Notes: generated from the sequence alone by a model not told the origin. Positions 35,244 to 44,771 are shown, counted from the stretch's first letter. The stretch is DNA of 64,000 nt from Thalassospira profundimaris WP0211 (GCF_000300275.1 NZ_AMRN01000003.1:124001-188000); one strand, 5' to 3'. Numbers and translations are program-made.

Positions 35244-36194
35244 CTAGCGCAGCAAACTTTCCGCAGTGGCTTCGTCGGTAATCAGCGTTGAAATCAGTTG
35301 GCCACGCATCGCACCGCGAATCGCGGCGACTTTTTTCGCACCCTTGGCGACCGCAATGGTATTGGTTGCGGGCTGAACAGCCGGCGCGCTGGTGACACAG
35401 TGATTGACCGGATGATCGAGGATATTGCCGTCCTGATCAAACGACCAACTGATCACTTCGCCGATGCCGCCACTTTCGCGCAGCGATACCAGCTCGTCTT
35501 TCGAGATAAAGCCGTCAATATGCAGCGGTGCATCATCGCCCAGATGCCCGACCCCGATAAAGCGGATGTCGGCTTCGCGCGCGAGTTTGAGGATATTGTC
35601 CATCGGGGGCTGTTGCTGCATGCGTTCGCGCATCTGTGGATCGGCGATGATAACCGGGATCGGCAGCGGGTAATGCGGCGCACGGGTGCGGTCGGCAAGA
35701 TCCGTCACCGCGTCATAGAAACTCGCCGCCCCGTCATGGGCGATGGTGCCGACCAGGGAGACGATCTTGTGATGATAGGTATCAATACGCCCGATTTCAT
35801 CGACCATGGCGCGCATGGCGCGCCCAGTACCGAGTGCGATGATTTTTGGCTCGGTGGAATGGAGCGCACGTTCGAGATAGTTTGCCGCGGCCTGCGCCAT
35901 GCCAAACATTGCATCGGGGGCGGCCGGATCGGTTGGCACCACATCGCAACCAGCAATGCCATAGGTCTCGCAGATCGCCTTGCCCAGTTCCATGCAACGC
36001 GCAATCGGGTGATCAAGGCGAACCTTTACCAGCCCCTCGCTGACGGCAGCAGATACCAGACGCTGTGCGGTCGGGCGTGACACGCCAAGCTTCTGGGCGA
36101 TTTCATCTTGCGTGTTACCAGCACAATAATAAAGCCAGCCAGCGCGGGCTGCTTCATCGAGGCGGGCCGCTTCCTTGCGGGTGCGTTTGACCAT
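35244..36194 (-). CDS. SorC/DeoR-type sugar-binding transcriptional regulator
   Basis: A 316-residue regulator: N-terminal helix-turn-helix NTQDEIAQKLGVSRPTAQRLV (about 24-44) and the SorC sugar-phosphate-sensing domain with ALGTGRAMRAMV and GVGHLGDD. It resembles regulators that precede polyol (smo/mtl-type) transporter operons in alphaproteobacteria. It is on the same strand immediately upstream of that operon here, so it is the likely local regulator, responding to the polyol or its phosphate. The start at 36194 follows GGGGA and gives the expected domain boundary; an upstream in-frame start is rejected. Confidence 0.88.
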   Translation of the reverse strand: MVKRTRKEAARLDEAARAGWLYYCAGNTQDEIAQKLGVSRPTAQRLVSAAVSEGLVKVRLDHPIARCMELGKAICETYGIAGCDVVPTDPAAPDAMFGMAQAAANYLERALHSTEPKIIALGTGRAMRAMVDEIGRIDTYHHKIVSLVGTIAHDGAASFYDAVTDLADRTRAPHYPLPIPVIIADPQMRERMQQQPPMDNILKLAREADIRFIGVGHLGDDAPLHIDGFISKDELVSLRESGGIGEVISWSFDQDGNILDHPVNHCVTSAPAVQPATNTIAVAKGAKKVAAIRGAMRGQLISTLITDEATAESLLR

Positions 36195-36322
36195 CTCATT
36201 CCCCGGACTTTTTGATCCGTTGCCAAAAGGCGAACAGGTATTTTTTGCTTTTGAAAATTTGTCTTCTTTTTCCCTAGCGCCTTTTTTTGCCTCTGACCAG
36301 CATCTTGCCGGGATATGGAACG

Positions 36323-36353
36323 ACAAAACCCGCCCATGACAGGCGGGTTTTGT
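36323..36353. terminator. Terminator downstream of asd
   Basis: Perfect 12-bp stem ACAAAACCCGCC / GGCGGGTTTTGT with a 7-nt loop, 31 nt after the asd stop on the minus strand, followed by T-rich sequence. The inverted symmetry makes it work in both directions. Confidence 0.85.
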
Positions 36354-36383
36354 TGGAAATCTGTTGCGGATCCAAGGGATCGC

Positions 36384-37406
36384 TTATTTCTTCGGCAGGA
36401 ATTCTGCGACCAGTTTTTCGGCAATCTGAACCGCGTTCAGGGCGGCACCCTTGCGCAGGTTGTCGCCAACGCACCAAAGCGACAGGCCGTTTGCGACCGT
36501 CGGGTCCTTTCGCACGCGCGAGACAAAGACATTGTCCTCGCCCTGGACTTCCTGCGGGGTGACATAGCCTTCGTCCTGACGGTAATCGACAACCGAAACA
36601 CCGGGGAAGTTTTTCATCGCCTTGCGGGCTTCTTCGACCGTGATCGGTTTTTCAAACTCGATATTGACCGCTTCGCCATGGCCGACAAAGACCGGGACGC
36701 GCACGCAGGTGGCGTGGACTGCGATTTCCGGTGCAAGAATTTTGCGGGTCTCGACCGACATTTTCCATTCTTCGCGGGTCGCGCCATCATCCATGAAATT
36801 GTCGATATGCGGGATGACGTTAAAGGCGATCTGTTTGGTGAATTCCTCCTTCTTGGGCGGATCATTCACATAGATGCCTTTGGTCTGGTTAAACAACTCG
36901 TCCATGGCGGCACGACCGGCACCCGACACCGACTGATAGGTCGCAACAACGATGCGTTTGATCGTGGCGATGTCATGAAGCGGCTTAAGGGCCAGCACCA
37001 TCTGAATGGTCGAGCAGTTCGGATTGGCAATGATGTTCTTTTTGGCGTATCCGGCGAGCGCATCGCCATTGACCTCGGGCACGACCAGCGGAACACCCGG
37101 TTCCATGCGCCAATAGCTGGAATTGTCGATGACAACGCAGCCTGCCTCGGCGGCCTTGGGGGCCAGTTTCTTGGCGGTTTCACCACCGGCCGAGAACAGG
37201 GCGATATCGGCCTTTGAGAAATCAAAGGTTGCGGCATCGAGAACACTGATCTGGTCATCTTCGCCATAGCCTACGGTGCGCCCGATAGATTTCGACGATG
37301 CCAGCGCAAAGATTTCATCTGCCGGGAATTTGCGTTCGGCAAGGGTGTTAAGCATCTCGCGCCCGACATTTCCGGTCGCGCCGACAACGGCGATTTTGTA
37401 GCCCAT
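36384..37406 (-). CDS. asd: Aspartate-semialdehyde dehydrogenase
   Basis: A 340-residue USG-1-type Asd. N-terminal Rossmann motif VVGATGNVGREML, active-site Cys in NPNCSTIQMV, and the conserved SVSGAGRAAMDEL, CVRVPVFVGHGEAVNIE and DYRQDEGYVTPQEV blocks. It makes aspartate semialdehyde for lysine, diaminopimelate, methionine and threonine synthesis. The ATG at 37406 begins the Rossmann strand; the 73-codon upstream frame has no family similarity. dapF, a later enzyme of the DAP branch, is elsewhere in the window. Confidence 0.95.
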   Translation of the reverse strand: MGYKIAVVGATGNVGREMLNTLAERKFPADEIFALASSKSIGRTVGYGEDDQISVLDAATFDFSKADIALFSAGGETAKKLAPKAAEAGCVVIDNSSYWRMEPGVPLVVPEVNGDALAGYAKKNIIANPNCSTIQMVLALKPLHDIATIKRIVVATYQSVSGAGRAAMDELFNQTKGIYVNDPPKKEEFTKQIAFNVIPHIDNFMDDGATREEWKMSVETRKILAPEIAVHATCVRVPVFVGHGEAVNIEFEKPITVEEARKAMKNFPGVSVVDYRQDEGYVTPQEVQGEDNVFVSRVRKDPTVANGLSLWCVGDNLRKGAALNAVQIAEKLVAEFLPKK

Positions 37407-37843
37407 CAGGGTGCCTCTTTCAGTCTTGTCGGCATGGTGATCAAAATGGTGCCAGAACGGGAAAACCCCGTGCGACAACGGATGACGCAGCGACCATGCC
37501 TTTGGGTAATGTCTGATAATCTGCGGCGAGATGTAAGGGTTTCTCGGCGATTGCGCAAGCATGTCGTTGCCAATGTGATCATGATTACTACTTGAGATCG
37601 CAGAAAAATCTGGCAGAATTACCAAAGGGGTTCATGTAGCGAACCTGAAATCAGAAACGTTTTGCATCTTGCCAGGTTGATTTCTGAATTTCTGCCTGGT
37701 TGGCGTCCACGCCACCGATGTGACCACCTGACGATCCTCCGGACGGCCAGACAAAACGATCCTGATCACGGGTTCAATACAGATATGCGGCATTGCTGCA
37801 TATGGGGCGATCACTATTCGGACTTTTATCAAAAGGACGGCCA
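37407..37843. other. Divergent intergenic region asd / cfa
   Basis: About 440 nt with no supported gene. A near-perfect 10-bp hairpin ATATGCGGCA / TGCTGCATAT (37783-37803) sits 40 nt before cfa, and CCAGG/CCTGG arms recur near 37671 and 37697. The promoters of both genes must lie here. Confidence 0.4.
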
Positions 37844-39079
37844 ATGACGTACCCGATGAGTTTGGATTGGACACAGAAAAAGGTTCTCGATTTCTTTCGG
37901 GAACATGTCACGCGCGGGACTTTGGTATTCCGTGTGGATGACAAGCACGAGATCGTGCTGGGAGATGGATCAGAACCGCGGGCGGGTATGACCGTCCCGG
38001 ATTGGACCAACACACTTAAAATGGCACTGAGCCCGGACCCGGGCTTTGGCGAAGCCTTCATGCATGGCGGGTTCGACCTTGTGAACTGCGAGATGGAGGA
38101 CCTGATCAAGGTGCTGCGTCTTAATTTCGAAGGCGGGCATTCGACCAGCGGGTTTGGCAGCTTTATTGAAAAGCTGCAGGCGCTGAAATTCCAGATCGGG
38201 CAGTTTACATCTGTCCGGGCCGCGTCGCACCGCGTGCGCCATCACTATGATATCGGCAATGATCTTTACACCCGGTTCCTTGATCCGGAGATGCAATATT
38301 CATGTGCCTTCTGGGATGATGGGGCCCAGACCCTTGAAGAAGCCCAGCATCGGAAAATGAGCCTGACCACCCAGCGTCTCAAGATCAATGAGCCGGGCCT
38401 GCGTGTGGTCGATATCGGTTGCGGCTGGGGCGGTTTAAGCCGTTTTATCCACCGTGAAACCGGGGCCGAGGTGCATGGCATCACGCTTTCGACCGAACAA
38501 TATAACTGGGCGCAGGAAAAACGTTCCGAGATGGGCGGCAATATGAAGGCGGGGCTTGATTACCACCTGCTGGATTATCGGCTGTTTGCCGATGCCAATG
38601 CCGGGAAGTACGACCGGGTGGTATCGGTCGGCATGTTTGAACATGTCGGTCGCCATCAGTTCAAAACCTATTTCGAAAAGGTCAGTGAGTTGCTTAAGGC
38701 CGGTGGGCGGGCTGTGATCCATACCATCATCAAACCGCGGGCTGAGTTTACCTCGCCGTGGATTGATAAATATATCTTCCCCGGCGGGTACATTCCGGCG
38801 GTGCATGAAGTGATCGAGGCAGCCGAACATGCCAACCTGACGGTAGAGGCCTCAAACTTCCATGCGGGTCGCAACTATGCCCAAACCCTGATTGCGTGGC
38901 GCGATCGGTTCCGTAAAGTCGCCGATGAGCTTGATCCGGAAAAGTACGACGAAGAATTCAAACGCATGTGGGAATTCTATCTGGCTGGATGCATCAATGC
39001 CTTTGACGCGGGCGAGGGCGGCGGCGGCATGCGGGTCGGCCAGTTCGTCTTTACCAAGCCGGGCTTTGAATATGCCTAA
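37844..39079 (+). CDS. cfa: Cyclopropane-fatty-acyl-phospholipid synthase family
   Basis: A 411-residue SAM-dependent methyltransferase. An N-terminal lipid-binding region is followed by a Rossmann methyltransferase core: VVDIGCGWGGLSRF (SAM site), HHYDIGNDLYTRFLD, MQYSCAFW, and SVGMFEHVGRHQF. These match cyclopropane synthases, which add a methylene group to unsaturated acyl chains of membrane phospholipids. The start at 37844 follows AAAGGAC. A close relative with another acyl substrate is possible, since this family is broad. It ends at its own terminator. Confidence 0.88.
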   Translation: MTYPMSLDWTQKKVLDFFREHVTRGTLVFRVDDKHEIVLGDGSEPRAGMTVPDWTNTLKMALSPDPGFGEAFMHGGFDLVNCEMEDLIKVLRLNFEGGHSTSGFGSFIEKLQALKFQIGQFTSVRAASHRVRHHYDIGNDLYTRFLDPEMQYSCAFWDDGAQTLEEAQHRKMSLTTQRLKINEPGLRVVDIGCGWGGLSRFIHRETGAEVHGITLSTEQYNWAQEKRSEMGGNMKAGLDYHLLDYRLFADANAGKYDRVVSVGMFEHVGRHQFKTYFEKVSELLKAGGRAVIHTIIKPRAEFTSPWIDKYIFPGGYIPAVHEVIEAAEHANLTVEASNFHAGRNYAQTLIAWRDRFRKVADELDPEKYDEEFKRMWEFYLAGCINAFDAGEGGGGMRVGQFVFTKPGFEYA

Positions 39080-39081
39080 AG

Positions 39082-39117
39082 AAACAGGGCGGGGAGCGAT
39101 GGTTTCCCGCCCTGTTT
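39082..39117 (+). terminator. Terminator after cfa
   Basis: Perfect 12-bp stem AAACAGGGCGGG / CCCGCCCTGTTT with a 12-nt loop beginning 2 nt past the stop codon, followed by GTTTTC. Confidence 0.85.
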
Positions 39118-39314
39118 GTTTTCTGCTTGCTGCTTCCCATATTCAATAATGAGCCGTGCGACCCTGTTGCGGCAAAATGCACTGCATGACTGCAAATCAA
39201 AATCAAAACAAAGAAGATCAAAGACGTGCCTGCAAACCAAGCCACATCGCGTGATGGACCGGCACGACAGATGTGAAAAGCGGAAAACCGATCATTCTGT
39301 CGGGAGGAAACGAC

Positions 39315-39731
39315 ATGTTTGAAATGATCAGCCGGGATGACGCGACCCGCGCCAGAGGCGGTGATACGGCACTTGCACCGCATATCGGACGGCCAGAGGA
39401 CTATGTCCGGGCCCTGGCCGAAATTGAAATGTCGAGCTGCGAACGCGATATGCTGCGTGCGCACGCCAAAGCACCGGGGCGCAAGATTACCGGGCTGAAG
39501 CTGGCCGAGACGGTCGGGCATTTCGGATGCCGTATTGGCAATAAGAAGTATGGCCGGCTTGCCGCCAAGATCGCGGCCGCAGCAGACCTTCCGATTTGCA
39601 AGAGTGATGTCAGTGATTATCTGGCGTCTATATTCACCCTTGCCGATGGCACGCAAAGCGATGGCGAGGACTGGACATGGGTGATGCATGACAATGTCGC
39701 CCGTGCGCTTGCGGATGCGGGCATCGTCTGA
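39315..39731 (+). CDS. Unrecognised 138-residue protein
   Basis: The start at 39315 has a strong GGGAGGAAA site. The N-terminal half is polar (ISRDDATRARGGD, APHIGRPEDYVRALAEIEMS). The middle, KITGLKLAETVGHFGCRIGNKKYGRLAAKIAAAA, has the look of a small helical domain that I have seen at the front of HNH-nuclease-like proteins, with an LAETVG...YG.L rhythm. The C-terminal part includes GEDWTWVMHDNVARAL. No catalytic motif, signal or membrane segment is seen. It is a single gene between cfa and the AhpD/ECF pair, with its own leader of about 200 nt that shows nothing distinctive. Confidence 0.65.
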   Translation: MFEMISRDDATRARGGDTALAPHIGRPEDYVRALAEIEMSSCERDMLRAHAKAPGRKITGLKLAETVGHFGCRIGNKKYGRLAAKIAAAADLPICKSDVSDYLASIFTLADGTQSDGEDWTWVMHDNVARALADAGIV

Positions 39732-39779
39732 AATCCCGGATTGCTGATTTCATAAATTTCGAATTTTGCGGACGGGTCG

Positions 39780-39806
39780 TGTAACGCGGGCCGCCCGTGT
39801 TTCGTC
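39780..39806 (+). promoter_or_regulatory. Candidate ECF41-type promoter
   Basis: TGTAACG (39780-39786), 16 nt, then CGTC (39803-39806), 60 nt before the AhpD-like start. The recalled ECF41 consensus is TGTCACA with CGTC. The -35 matches five of seven bases and the -10 is exact. An ECF41-type sigma gene is the next gene downstream but one. Confidence 0.5.
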
Positions 39807-39865
39807 CTTGTGGGCAGAGGGGAGAACTTCCCCCGTTATTCCTCGTGTCACCAAGGAGAATTGCC

Positions 39866-40300
39866 ATGACCCGCTTTGCCTTTCATGAAGTCAGCCCGAA
39901 ACTGTTTCAGGCCCAGTTTGACCTTGCCACCAAGCTTGGCGAGAACCCGCTGATTGCACCCGTGCTGCGTGACCTTATTGAGTGCCGGGTATCGCAGATC
40001 AATGGCTGTGCCTATTGCGTTCGGATGCATTCTGACAGCTTTGCCAAACATGGCGGCGATCCGGTCAAGCTTGCGATGTTGCCGGTTTGGCAGAGTGCCG
40101 AAGGGTTTAGCGCGGCAGAGCGTGCGGCACTGGCATGGGCCGAATGCCTGACCCGGGCGGAATGCCAAGTCACGATTTCGAAATGCCATCGCGTGCTTCT
40201 TGATCATTTCGAGGAAGCCGAGATTTCGGAGCTGACCTGCGTCATTGCCACGATGAATGCATGGAACCGGTTGGGCATTGCGCAGCATGAATTTGCGTGA
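39866..40300 (+). CDS. AhpD-like/carboxymuconolactone decarboxylase-family protein
   Basis: A 144-residue protein of the AhpD-like alkylhydroperoxidase fold. The redox CxxC is Cys48 and Cys51 in NGCAYCVRMHS, followed by the family His. SAAERAALAWAECLT and LTCVIATMNAWNRLGIA continue the fold. It is probably a small thiol peroxidase or related oxidoreductase. The start follows AAGGAG. Immediately downstream is an ECF41-type sigma factor; ECF41 sigmas are usually encoded beside such carboxymuconolactone-decarboxylase/oxidoreductase/epimerase genes and control them. Confidence 0.85.
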   Translation: MTRFAFHEVSPKLFQAQFDLATKLGENPLIAPVLRDLIECRVSQINGCAYCVRMHSDSFAKHGGDPVKLAMLPVWQSAEGFSAAERAALAWAECLTRAECQVTISKCHRVLLDHFEEAEISELTCVIATMNAWNRLGIAQHEFA

Positions 40301-40354
40301 TCGTCGTAAGCTTCCTGACGGAGGCGTAAAAACCCCTTACAATCGGAGACACAC

Positions 40355-40381
40355 AGCGATACGGGATTTCCCCGTATCGCT
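40355..40381 (+). terminator. Hairpin between the AhpD-like gene and the sigma factor
   Basis: Perfect 11-bp stem AGCGATACGGG / CCCGTATCGCT with a 5-nt loop, 23 nt before the sigma-factor start. It lacks a T tract, so it may throttle rather than end transcription into the sigma gene, or limit translation. Confidence 0.5.
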
Positions 40382-40403
40382 TCACGCGTTTGGTGGGACA
40401 TCT

Positions 40404-41306
40404 GTGGCAGATCGGGTTTTTGAACAACACAGGGCACGGTTGACCGCGTTGGCTTATCGCATGCTGGGCAGTCACGCCGATGCCGAGGATGCGGTTCAGG
40501 ATGTCTGGCTGCGGTGGCGCAATCAGGATCTTGAGACGATCAATGACGCCACCGGCTGGCTTGTCCGGGTGTGCAGCAATATCTGCCTCGATGTTTTGAA
40601 ATCAGCCCGCCGCCAGCGCGAAAACTATGTCGGTCAGTGGTTGCCAGAACCGTGGTTGCCGCCCGAACAACCCAAAGCCGAAACGCAACTGATCGAGCAG
40701 GACGGCCTTGGGCAGGCTTATATGTTGATGCTTGAACGTCTTGCACCGGTGGAGCGGGTGGCACTTGTGCTGCATGAAGTTTTTGACTGGATGCATGACG
40801 ATATCGCCCCCCTGATCGAACGCACGCCGAATAATACCCGTCAGATCCTGTTCCGCGCCCGGCGCAAGATGCAGCGCGACAGTGATCGCGATGCGACGCC
40901 CGAACCGAATGCAACGGCCTGTGATCGGGATCGGCTGGATGCTTTTGTCACGGCCATCGGAACGAGTGACGTGGGGCGGTTACTAGATCTGCTGGCACCT
41001 GACGTGATTTTGCATTCCGATGGTGGGGGCAAGGCACTGGCGACGGCAAATCCGCTGTTTGGTGCGGACCATGTATCGCGGTTCTTTCTTGGTGTCTGGG
41101 GCAAGCGCAGTCCGGGCGAGCGCATCTTTGGCGTCACGATCAAGGATCAATGCTGGATCCTTATGGCCGAAGACGGTGTTGTGGCAACCGCACTCTGCGC
41201 GACCGAACGCGACGGGAAGATTGTTGATCTGTTTGTTCATCGAAATCCGGACAAGCTGGCGCTGTTTTCCGGCATTCTTGCCGAAGCTGTCGAGATTGCC
41301 CATTAA
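40404..41306 (+). CDS. ECF41-type RNA polymerase sigma factor
   Basis: A 300-residue ECF sigma factor with regions 2 and 4 in the first ~160 residues (RMLGSHADAEDAVQDVWLRW and APVERVALVLHEVFDWMHDDIAPLI) and a SnoaL-like C-terminal domain instead of an anti-sigma factor. The C-terminal signature motifs DGGGK (206-210) and NPDKL (281-285) mark the ECF41 group. In that group the extension controls the sigma factor itself. The GTG at 40404 after GGTGGG is the likely start; a longer in-frame ATG would overlap the preceding gene. A hairpin lies just upstream. Confidence 0.9.
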   Translation: MADRVFEQHRARLTALAYRMLGSHADAEDAVQDVWLRWRNQDLETINDATGWLVRVCSNICLDVLKSARRQRENYVGQWLPEPWLPPEQPKAETQLIEQDGLGQAYMLMLERLAPVERVALVLHEVFDWMHDDIAPLIERTPNNTRQILFRARRKMQRDSDRDATPEPNATACDRDRLDAFVTAIGTSDVGRLLDLLAPDVILHSDGGGKALATANPLFGADHVSRFFLGVWGKRSPGERIFGVTIKDQCWILMAEDGVVATALCATERDGKIVDLFVHRNPDKLALFSGILAEAVEIAH

Positions 41307-41309
41307 CGC

Positions 41310-41339
41310 AAAAAGGCCGGATCAAAATCCGGCCTTTTT
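41310..41339. terminator. Bidirectional terminator between sigma factor and leuB
   Basis: Perfect 13-bp stem AAAAAGGCCGGAT / ATCCGGCCTTTTT with a CAAA loop and T tracts on both sides. It serves convergent transcripts. Confidence 0.93.
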
Positions 41340-41362
41340 AATATCGGGATCGTTGGAAACGA

Positions 41363-42466
41363 TCAGACGAGCTTGTCGAGTTCGCTGATCAGCGATTCAC
41401 CCATAACCGTGGTCGAAACCTTGGCCATGCCCGGCTGCATGATGTCTGCTGTACGCAGGCCGCCCTTAAGGACGTTCTGTACCGCGTCTTCGATCAGGGT
41501 GGCATCGTCGCCCATGTCAAACGAATAGCGCAGCATCATGGCGAAGGACAGGATGGTTGCCAGCGGGTTGGCGATGTCCTGACCAGCGATGTCCGGGGCA
41601 GAGCCATGTACCGGCTCGTAAAGCGCCTTGCGCGCACCGTTTGCGTCGGCCGCACCAAGGGATGCAGACGGCAGCATACCAAGCGATCCGGTCAGCATGG
41701 CGGCACAATCGGAAAGAATGTCGCCAAACATGTTGGTGGTGACCATCACGTCAAACTGTTTCGGGTTACGCACGAGCTGCATGGCGGCGTTATCGACATA
41801 CATGTGGCTCAGTTCGACTTCCGGGAAGTCCTTGGCAACACGTTCGACAACTTCGCGCCACAGAACGGTGGATTCCAGAACGTTGGCCTTGTCGACAGAG
41901 CACAGGCGCTTGTTACGTTTCATTGCCATGTCAAAGGCAACGCGTGCGATGCGTTCGACTTCCGGCTCGGAATAGACCAGCGTGTTGAAGCCGTGACGGA
42001 CACCGTCGCGTTCTTCGATGCCGCGCGGCTGACCGAAATAGATGCCACCGGTCAGTTCACGCAGGATCATGATATCAAGACCCTTAACGACGTCTTCTTT
42101 AAGCGTCGATGCACCAACAAGGGCGTCAAACACCAGTGCCGGACGCAGGTTGGCAAACAGGCCCATTTCCTTACGGATTTTGAGCAAGCCACGTTCCGGT
42201 TTGATGTCGAACGGCATGTCGTCCCATTTCGGACCACCAACAGCACCCAGCAAAACAGCGTCGGCTGCCATGGCATCCGCAAGCGTTTCGTCGGTCAGCG
42301 GGTTTTTATGGGCATCAATGGATGCGCCGCCGATCAGACCTTCGGTGATTTCGAAATTCACGCTGCGCTTTTTCGCCATCCAGTCCATGACGCGCTGAAC
42401 CTGACGCATGACTTCCGGGCCAATTCCGTCGCCCGGCAGCATCAGTACTTTTTTGGTGGTGCTCAT
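41363..42466 (-). CDS. leuB: 3-isopropylmalate dehydrogenase
   Basis: A 367-residue LeuB. Blocks: [11 protein letters not shown] near the N-terminus, [23 protein letters not shown], the catalytic Tyr/Lys region and [27 protein letters not shown]. It carries out the NAD-dependent third step of leucine biosynthesis. The ATG at 42466 is the last one before LPGDGIG. It follows leuD by about 80 nt and ends at the shared terminator. Confidence 0.96.
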   Translation of the reverse strand: MSTTKKVLMLPGDGIGPEVMRQVQRVMDWMAKKRSVNFEITEGLIGGASIDAHKNPLTDETLADAMAADAVLLGAVGGPKWDDMPFDIKPERGLLKIRKEMGLFANLRPALVFDALVGASTLKEDVVKGLDIMILRELTGGIYFGQPRGIEERDGVRHGFNTLVYSEPEVERIARVAFDMAMKRNKRLCSVDKANVLESTVLWREVVERVAKDFPEVELSHMYVDNAAMQLVRNPKQFDVMVTTNMFGDILSDCAAMLTGSLGMLPSASLGAADANGARKALYEPVHGSAPDIAGQDIANPLATILSFAMMLRYSFDMGDDATLIEDAVQNVLKGGLRTADIMQPGMAKVSTTVMGESLISELDKLV

Positions 42467-42547
42467 AAATGCTTCCTTCCCAGATTTTTTGGGGCCGCTC
42501 ACCCCGTAACGATCAGAAAACGGGCGGCAAACCGATGTTTTTTGCAA

Positions 42548-43159
42548 TTACAGCGACAGCCAGGGCTGCGATGCAGCGCGCTTGGCTTCGAAATCGTTGA
42601 TGGCATCGGCCTTCTGCAGGGTCAGGCCAATGTCGTCGAGGCCATTCAGCAGGCAATGCTTGCGGAATTCTTCGACTTCAAACTTGATGCAGCCGCCGTC
42701 CGGACCGGTGATTTCCTGATTTTCAAGATCAACCGTGACAGTGGCATTGGCACCGCGTTCGGCATCGGCCATCAGTTTGTCGACATCTTCCTGCGGCAGA
42801 CGGATCGGAAGGATGCCGTTCTTAAAGCAGTTGTTATAAAAAATGTCGGCAAAGCTCGGTGCGATCACGCAGCGAATGCCGAAATCAAGCAGCGACCACG
42901 GTGCATGTTCACGCGACGAGCCACAGCCGAAATTGTCACCCGATACGAGGATTTTGGCATTGCGATAGGCCGGTTTGTTCAGAACGAAATCCGGGATTTC
43001 GTTGCCGTTATCGTCGTAACGCATTTCATCAAACAGGTTCTTGCCAAGGCCCGAACGTTTGATGGTTTTGAGGAACTGTTTGGGAATGATCATGTCGGTA
43101 TCGACATTGATCATCGGCAGCGGTGCTGCAACACCGGTGAGCTTGGTGAATTTTTCCAT
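42548..43159 (-). CDS. leuD: 3-isopropylmalate dehydratase small subunit
   Basis: A 203-residue Leu[21 protein letters not shown] and the swivelling-domain motif [33 protein letters not shown] are present. It pairs with LeuC to interconvert 2- and 3-isopropylmalate. It follows a small ORF (43164-43352) and leuC on the same strand, so leuC, this small gene, leuD and leuB likely form one operon. Confidence 0.95.
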   Translation of the reverse strand: MEKFTKLTGVAAPLPMINVDTDMIIPKQFLKTIKRSGLGKNLFDEMRYDDNGNEIPDFVLNKPAYRNAKILVSGDNFGCGSSREHAPWSLLDFGIRCVIAPSFADIFYNNCFKNGILPIRLPQEDVDKLMADAERGANATVTVDLENQEITGPDGGCIKFEVEEFRKHCLLNGLDDIGLTLQKADAINDFEAKRAASQPWLSL

Positions 43160-43163
43160 TATC

Positions 43164-43352
43164 TTATCCCTTGCTTCCAGTTTCCCAGGCCAGACCGAGT
43201 GCTTCGATCAATTCTTCGGTCGCGTCGAGTTCCTGGGCCACGAAGTCCGGCAGGTTGATGCCGGTCAGTTGCGGCAGGAGGTGCTCAAGCACGGGTGCGC
43301 GGCCCAGACGAGGGGCACTTTCGCGGAAATTGATCAATGTGTGATCGGCCAT
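43164..43352 (-). CDS. Small 62-residue protein between leuC and leuD
   Basis: A 62-residue acidic-neutral protein I do not recognise. GGAAGG precedes its ATG, and it starts 12 nt after leuC and ends 4 nt before leuD, so the gap is filled with correct operon spacing on both sides. Codon use looks like its neighbours. Leu/Glu-rich helices are expected (VLEHLLPQL and [14 protein letters not shown]). No motif, signal or membrane segment is visible. It may be a leucine-pathway accessory or just a conserved spacer ORF. Confidence 0.6.
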   Translation of the reverse strand: MADHTLINFRESAPRLGRAPVLEHLLPQLTGINLPDFVAQELDATEELIEALGLAWETGSKG

Positions 43353-43364
43353 GGGGAACCTTCC

Positions 43365-44771
43365 TTAACCGAGTTTGCGAATGTCGGTCAGATGACCGGT
43401 GATCGCAGCCGCAGCTGCCATGGCCGGGCTGACGAGGTGGGTACGACCACCACGGCCCTGACGGCCTTCGAAGTTACGGTTCGAGGTCGAAGCGCAACGC
43501 TCGCCCGGGGCCAGACGGTCCGGGTTCATCGCCAGACACATCGAGCAGCCCGGCTCACGCCAGTCAAAGCCTGCTTCGATGAAGATCTCATGCAGGCCTT
43601 CTGCCTCTGCCTGTTCTTTCACAAGGCCGGAGCCCGGAACGATCATGGCATTGACGGTTTCTGCAACCTTGCGGCCCTTGGCGACTTCGGCAACAGCACG
43701 CAGGTCTTCGATACGACCGTTGGTGCAAGAACCGATAAAGACGCGGTCGATCTTGATTTCCTCGATCGGGGTGCCGGCGGTCAGACCCATATATTCCAGC
43801 GAACGGGCAATGGCCTTTTGCTTGCCGGCATCCTTGCCGTCAGACGGGAACGGAACGGTGCCGGTAACCGGAACGACGTCTTCCGGGCTGGTGCCCCAGG
43901 TAACCTGCGGGACGATTTCGGCGGCATCGATTTCGACAATCTTGTCGTAATGTGCGCCTTCGTCAGACGGCAGGGTCTTCCAGTATTCAACAGCCTGCTC
44001 GAACGCGGCGCCTTTCGGCGCCATCGGGCGGCCCTTGATATATTCAAAGGTTTTTTCGTCCGGGGCGATCAGGCCTGCGCGCGCGCCGCCTTCGATCGAC
44101 ATGTTGCAGACCGTCATGCGGCCTTCAACCGACAGCGAACGGATGGCCGAGCCAGCATATTCGATGACATAGCCGGTGCCGCCAGCAGTGCCGATGCGAC
44201 CGATGATCGCAAGGGTGATGTCCTTGGCGGTTACACCCGGATGCAGATCGCCTTCGACCTTGACCAGCATGTTTTTGGCCGGTTTCTGAACCAGCGTCTG
44301 GGTGGCCAGAACGTGTTCAACTTCGGACGTACCGATACCAAATGCCAGCGCGCCAAATGCGCCATGGGTAGAGGTGTGGCTGTCACCGCAAACCATGGTC
44401 ACGCCAGGAAGGGTAAAGCCTTCTTCCGGGCCGACGATGTGCACGATGCCCTGACGGAGATCGTTCATCGGGAAATAGTGAATGCCGGTGTCTTTGGCGT
44501 TCTGGTCAAGGGTTTCAACCTGAATGCGGCTGTCTTCTTCCTTGATGCCTTCGGAACGGTCAGAGGTCGGAACGTTGTGATCAGGCACGGCGAGCGTCAA
44601 TTCCGGATGGCGCACTTTGCGGCCCGAATTGCGCAGACCTTCGAAGGCCTGCGGGCTGGTCACTTCGTGGACGAGATGACGGTCAATATAAAGCAGGCAG
44701 GTACCATCATCCTGCGTGTCGACCACATGGCTTTCCCAAATCTTGTCAAAAAGGGTTTTAGGTTGACCCAT
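43365..44771 (-). CDS. leuC: 3-isopropylmalate dehydratase large subunit
   Basis: A 468-residue aconitase-family protein. The [4Fe-4S] ligands are in GSCTNGR and in CSMC within [32 protein letters not shown]-like sequence ([13 protein letters not shown]) is present. The start at 44771 follows GAGGAGG, and the upstream in-frame ATG is rejected. It isomerises 2-isopropylmalate with LeuD. It is the first gene of the leuC-orf-leuD-leuB operon. Confidence 0.96.
   Translation of the reverse strand: MGQPKTLFDKIWESHVVDTQDDGTCLLYIDRHLVHEVTSPQAFEGLRNSGRKVRHPELTLAVPDHNVPTSDRSEGIKEEDSRIQVETLDQNAKDTGIHYFPMNDLRQGIVHIVGPEEGFTLPGVTMVCGDSHTSTHGAFGALAFGIGTSEVEHVLATQTLVQKPAKNMLVKVEGDLHPGVTAKDITLAIIGRIGTAGGTGYVIEYAGSAIRSLSVEGRMTVCNMSIEGGARAGLIAPDEKTFEYIKGRPMAPKGAAFEQAVEYWKTLPSDEGAHYDKIVEIDAAEIVPQVTWGTSPEDVVPVTGTVPFPSDGKDAGKQKAIARSLEYMGLTAGTPIEEIKIDRVFIGSCTNGRIEDLRAVAEVAKGRKVAETVNAMIVPGSGLVKEQAEAEGLHEIFIEAGFDWREPGCSMCLAMNPDRLAPGERCASTSNRNFEGRQGRGGRTHLVSPAMAAAAAITGHLTDIRKLG

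Noticed and set aside
41606-43258. 550-codon frame opposite leuB and leuD
   Set aside because: Antisense shadow; protein is His/Phe/Gln-rich without domain features.
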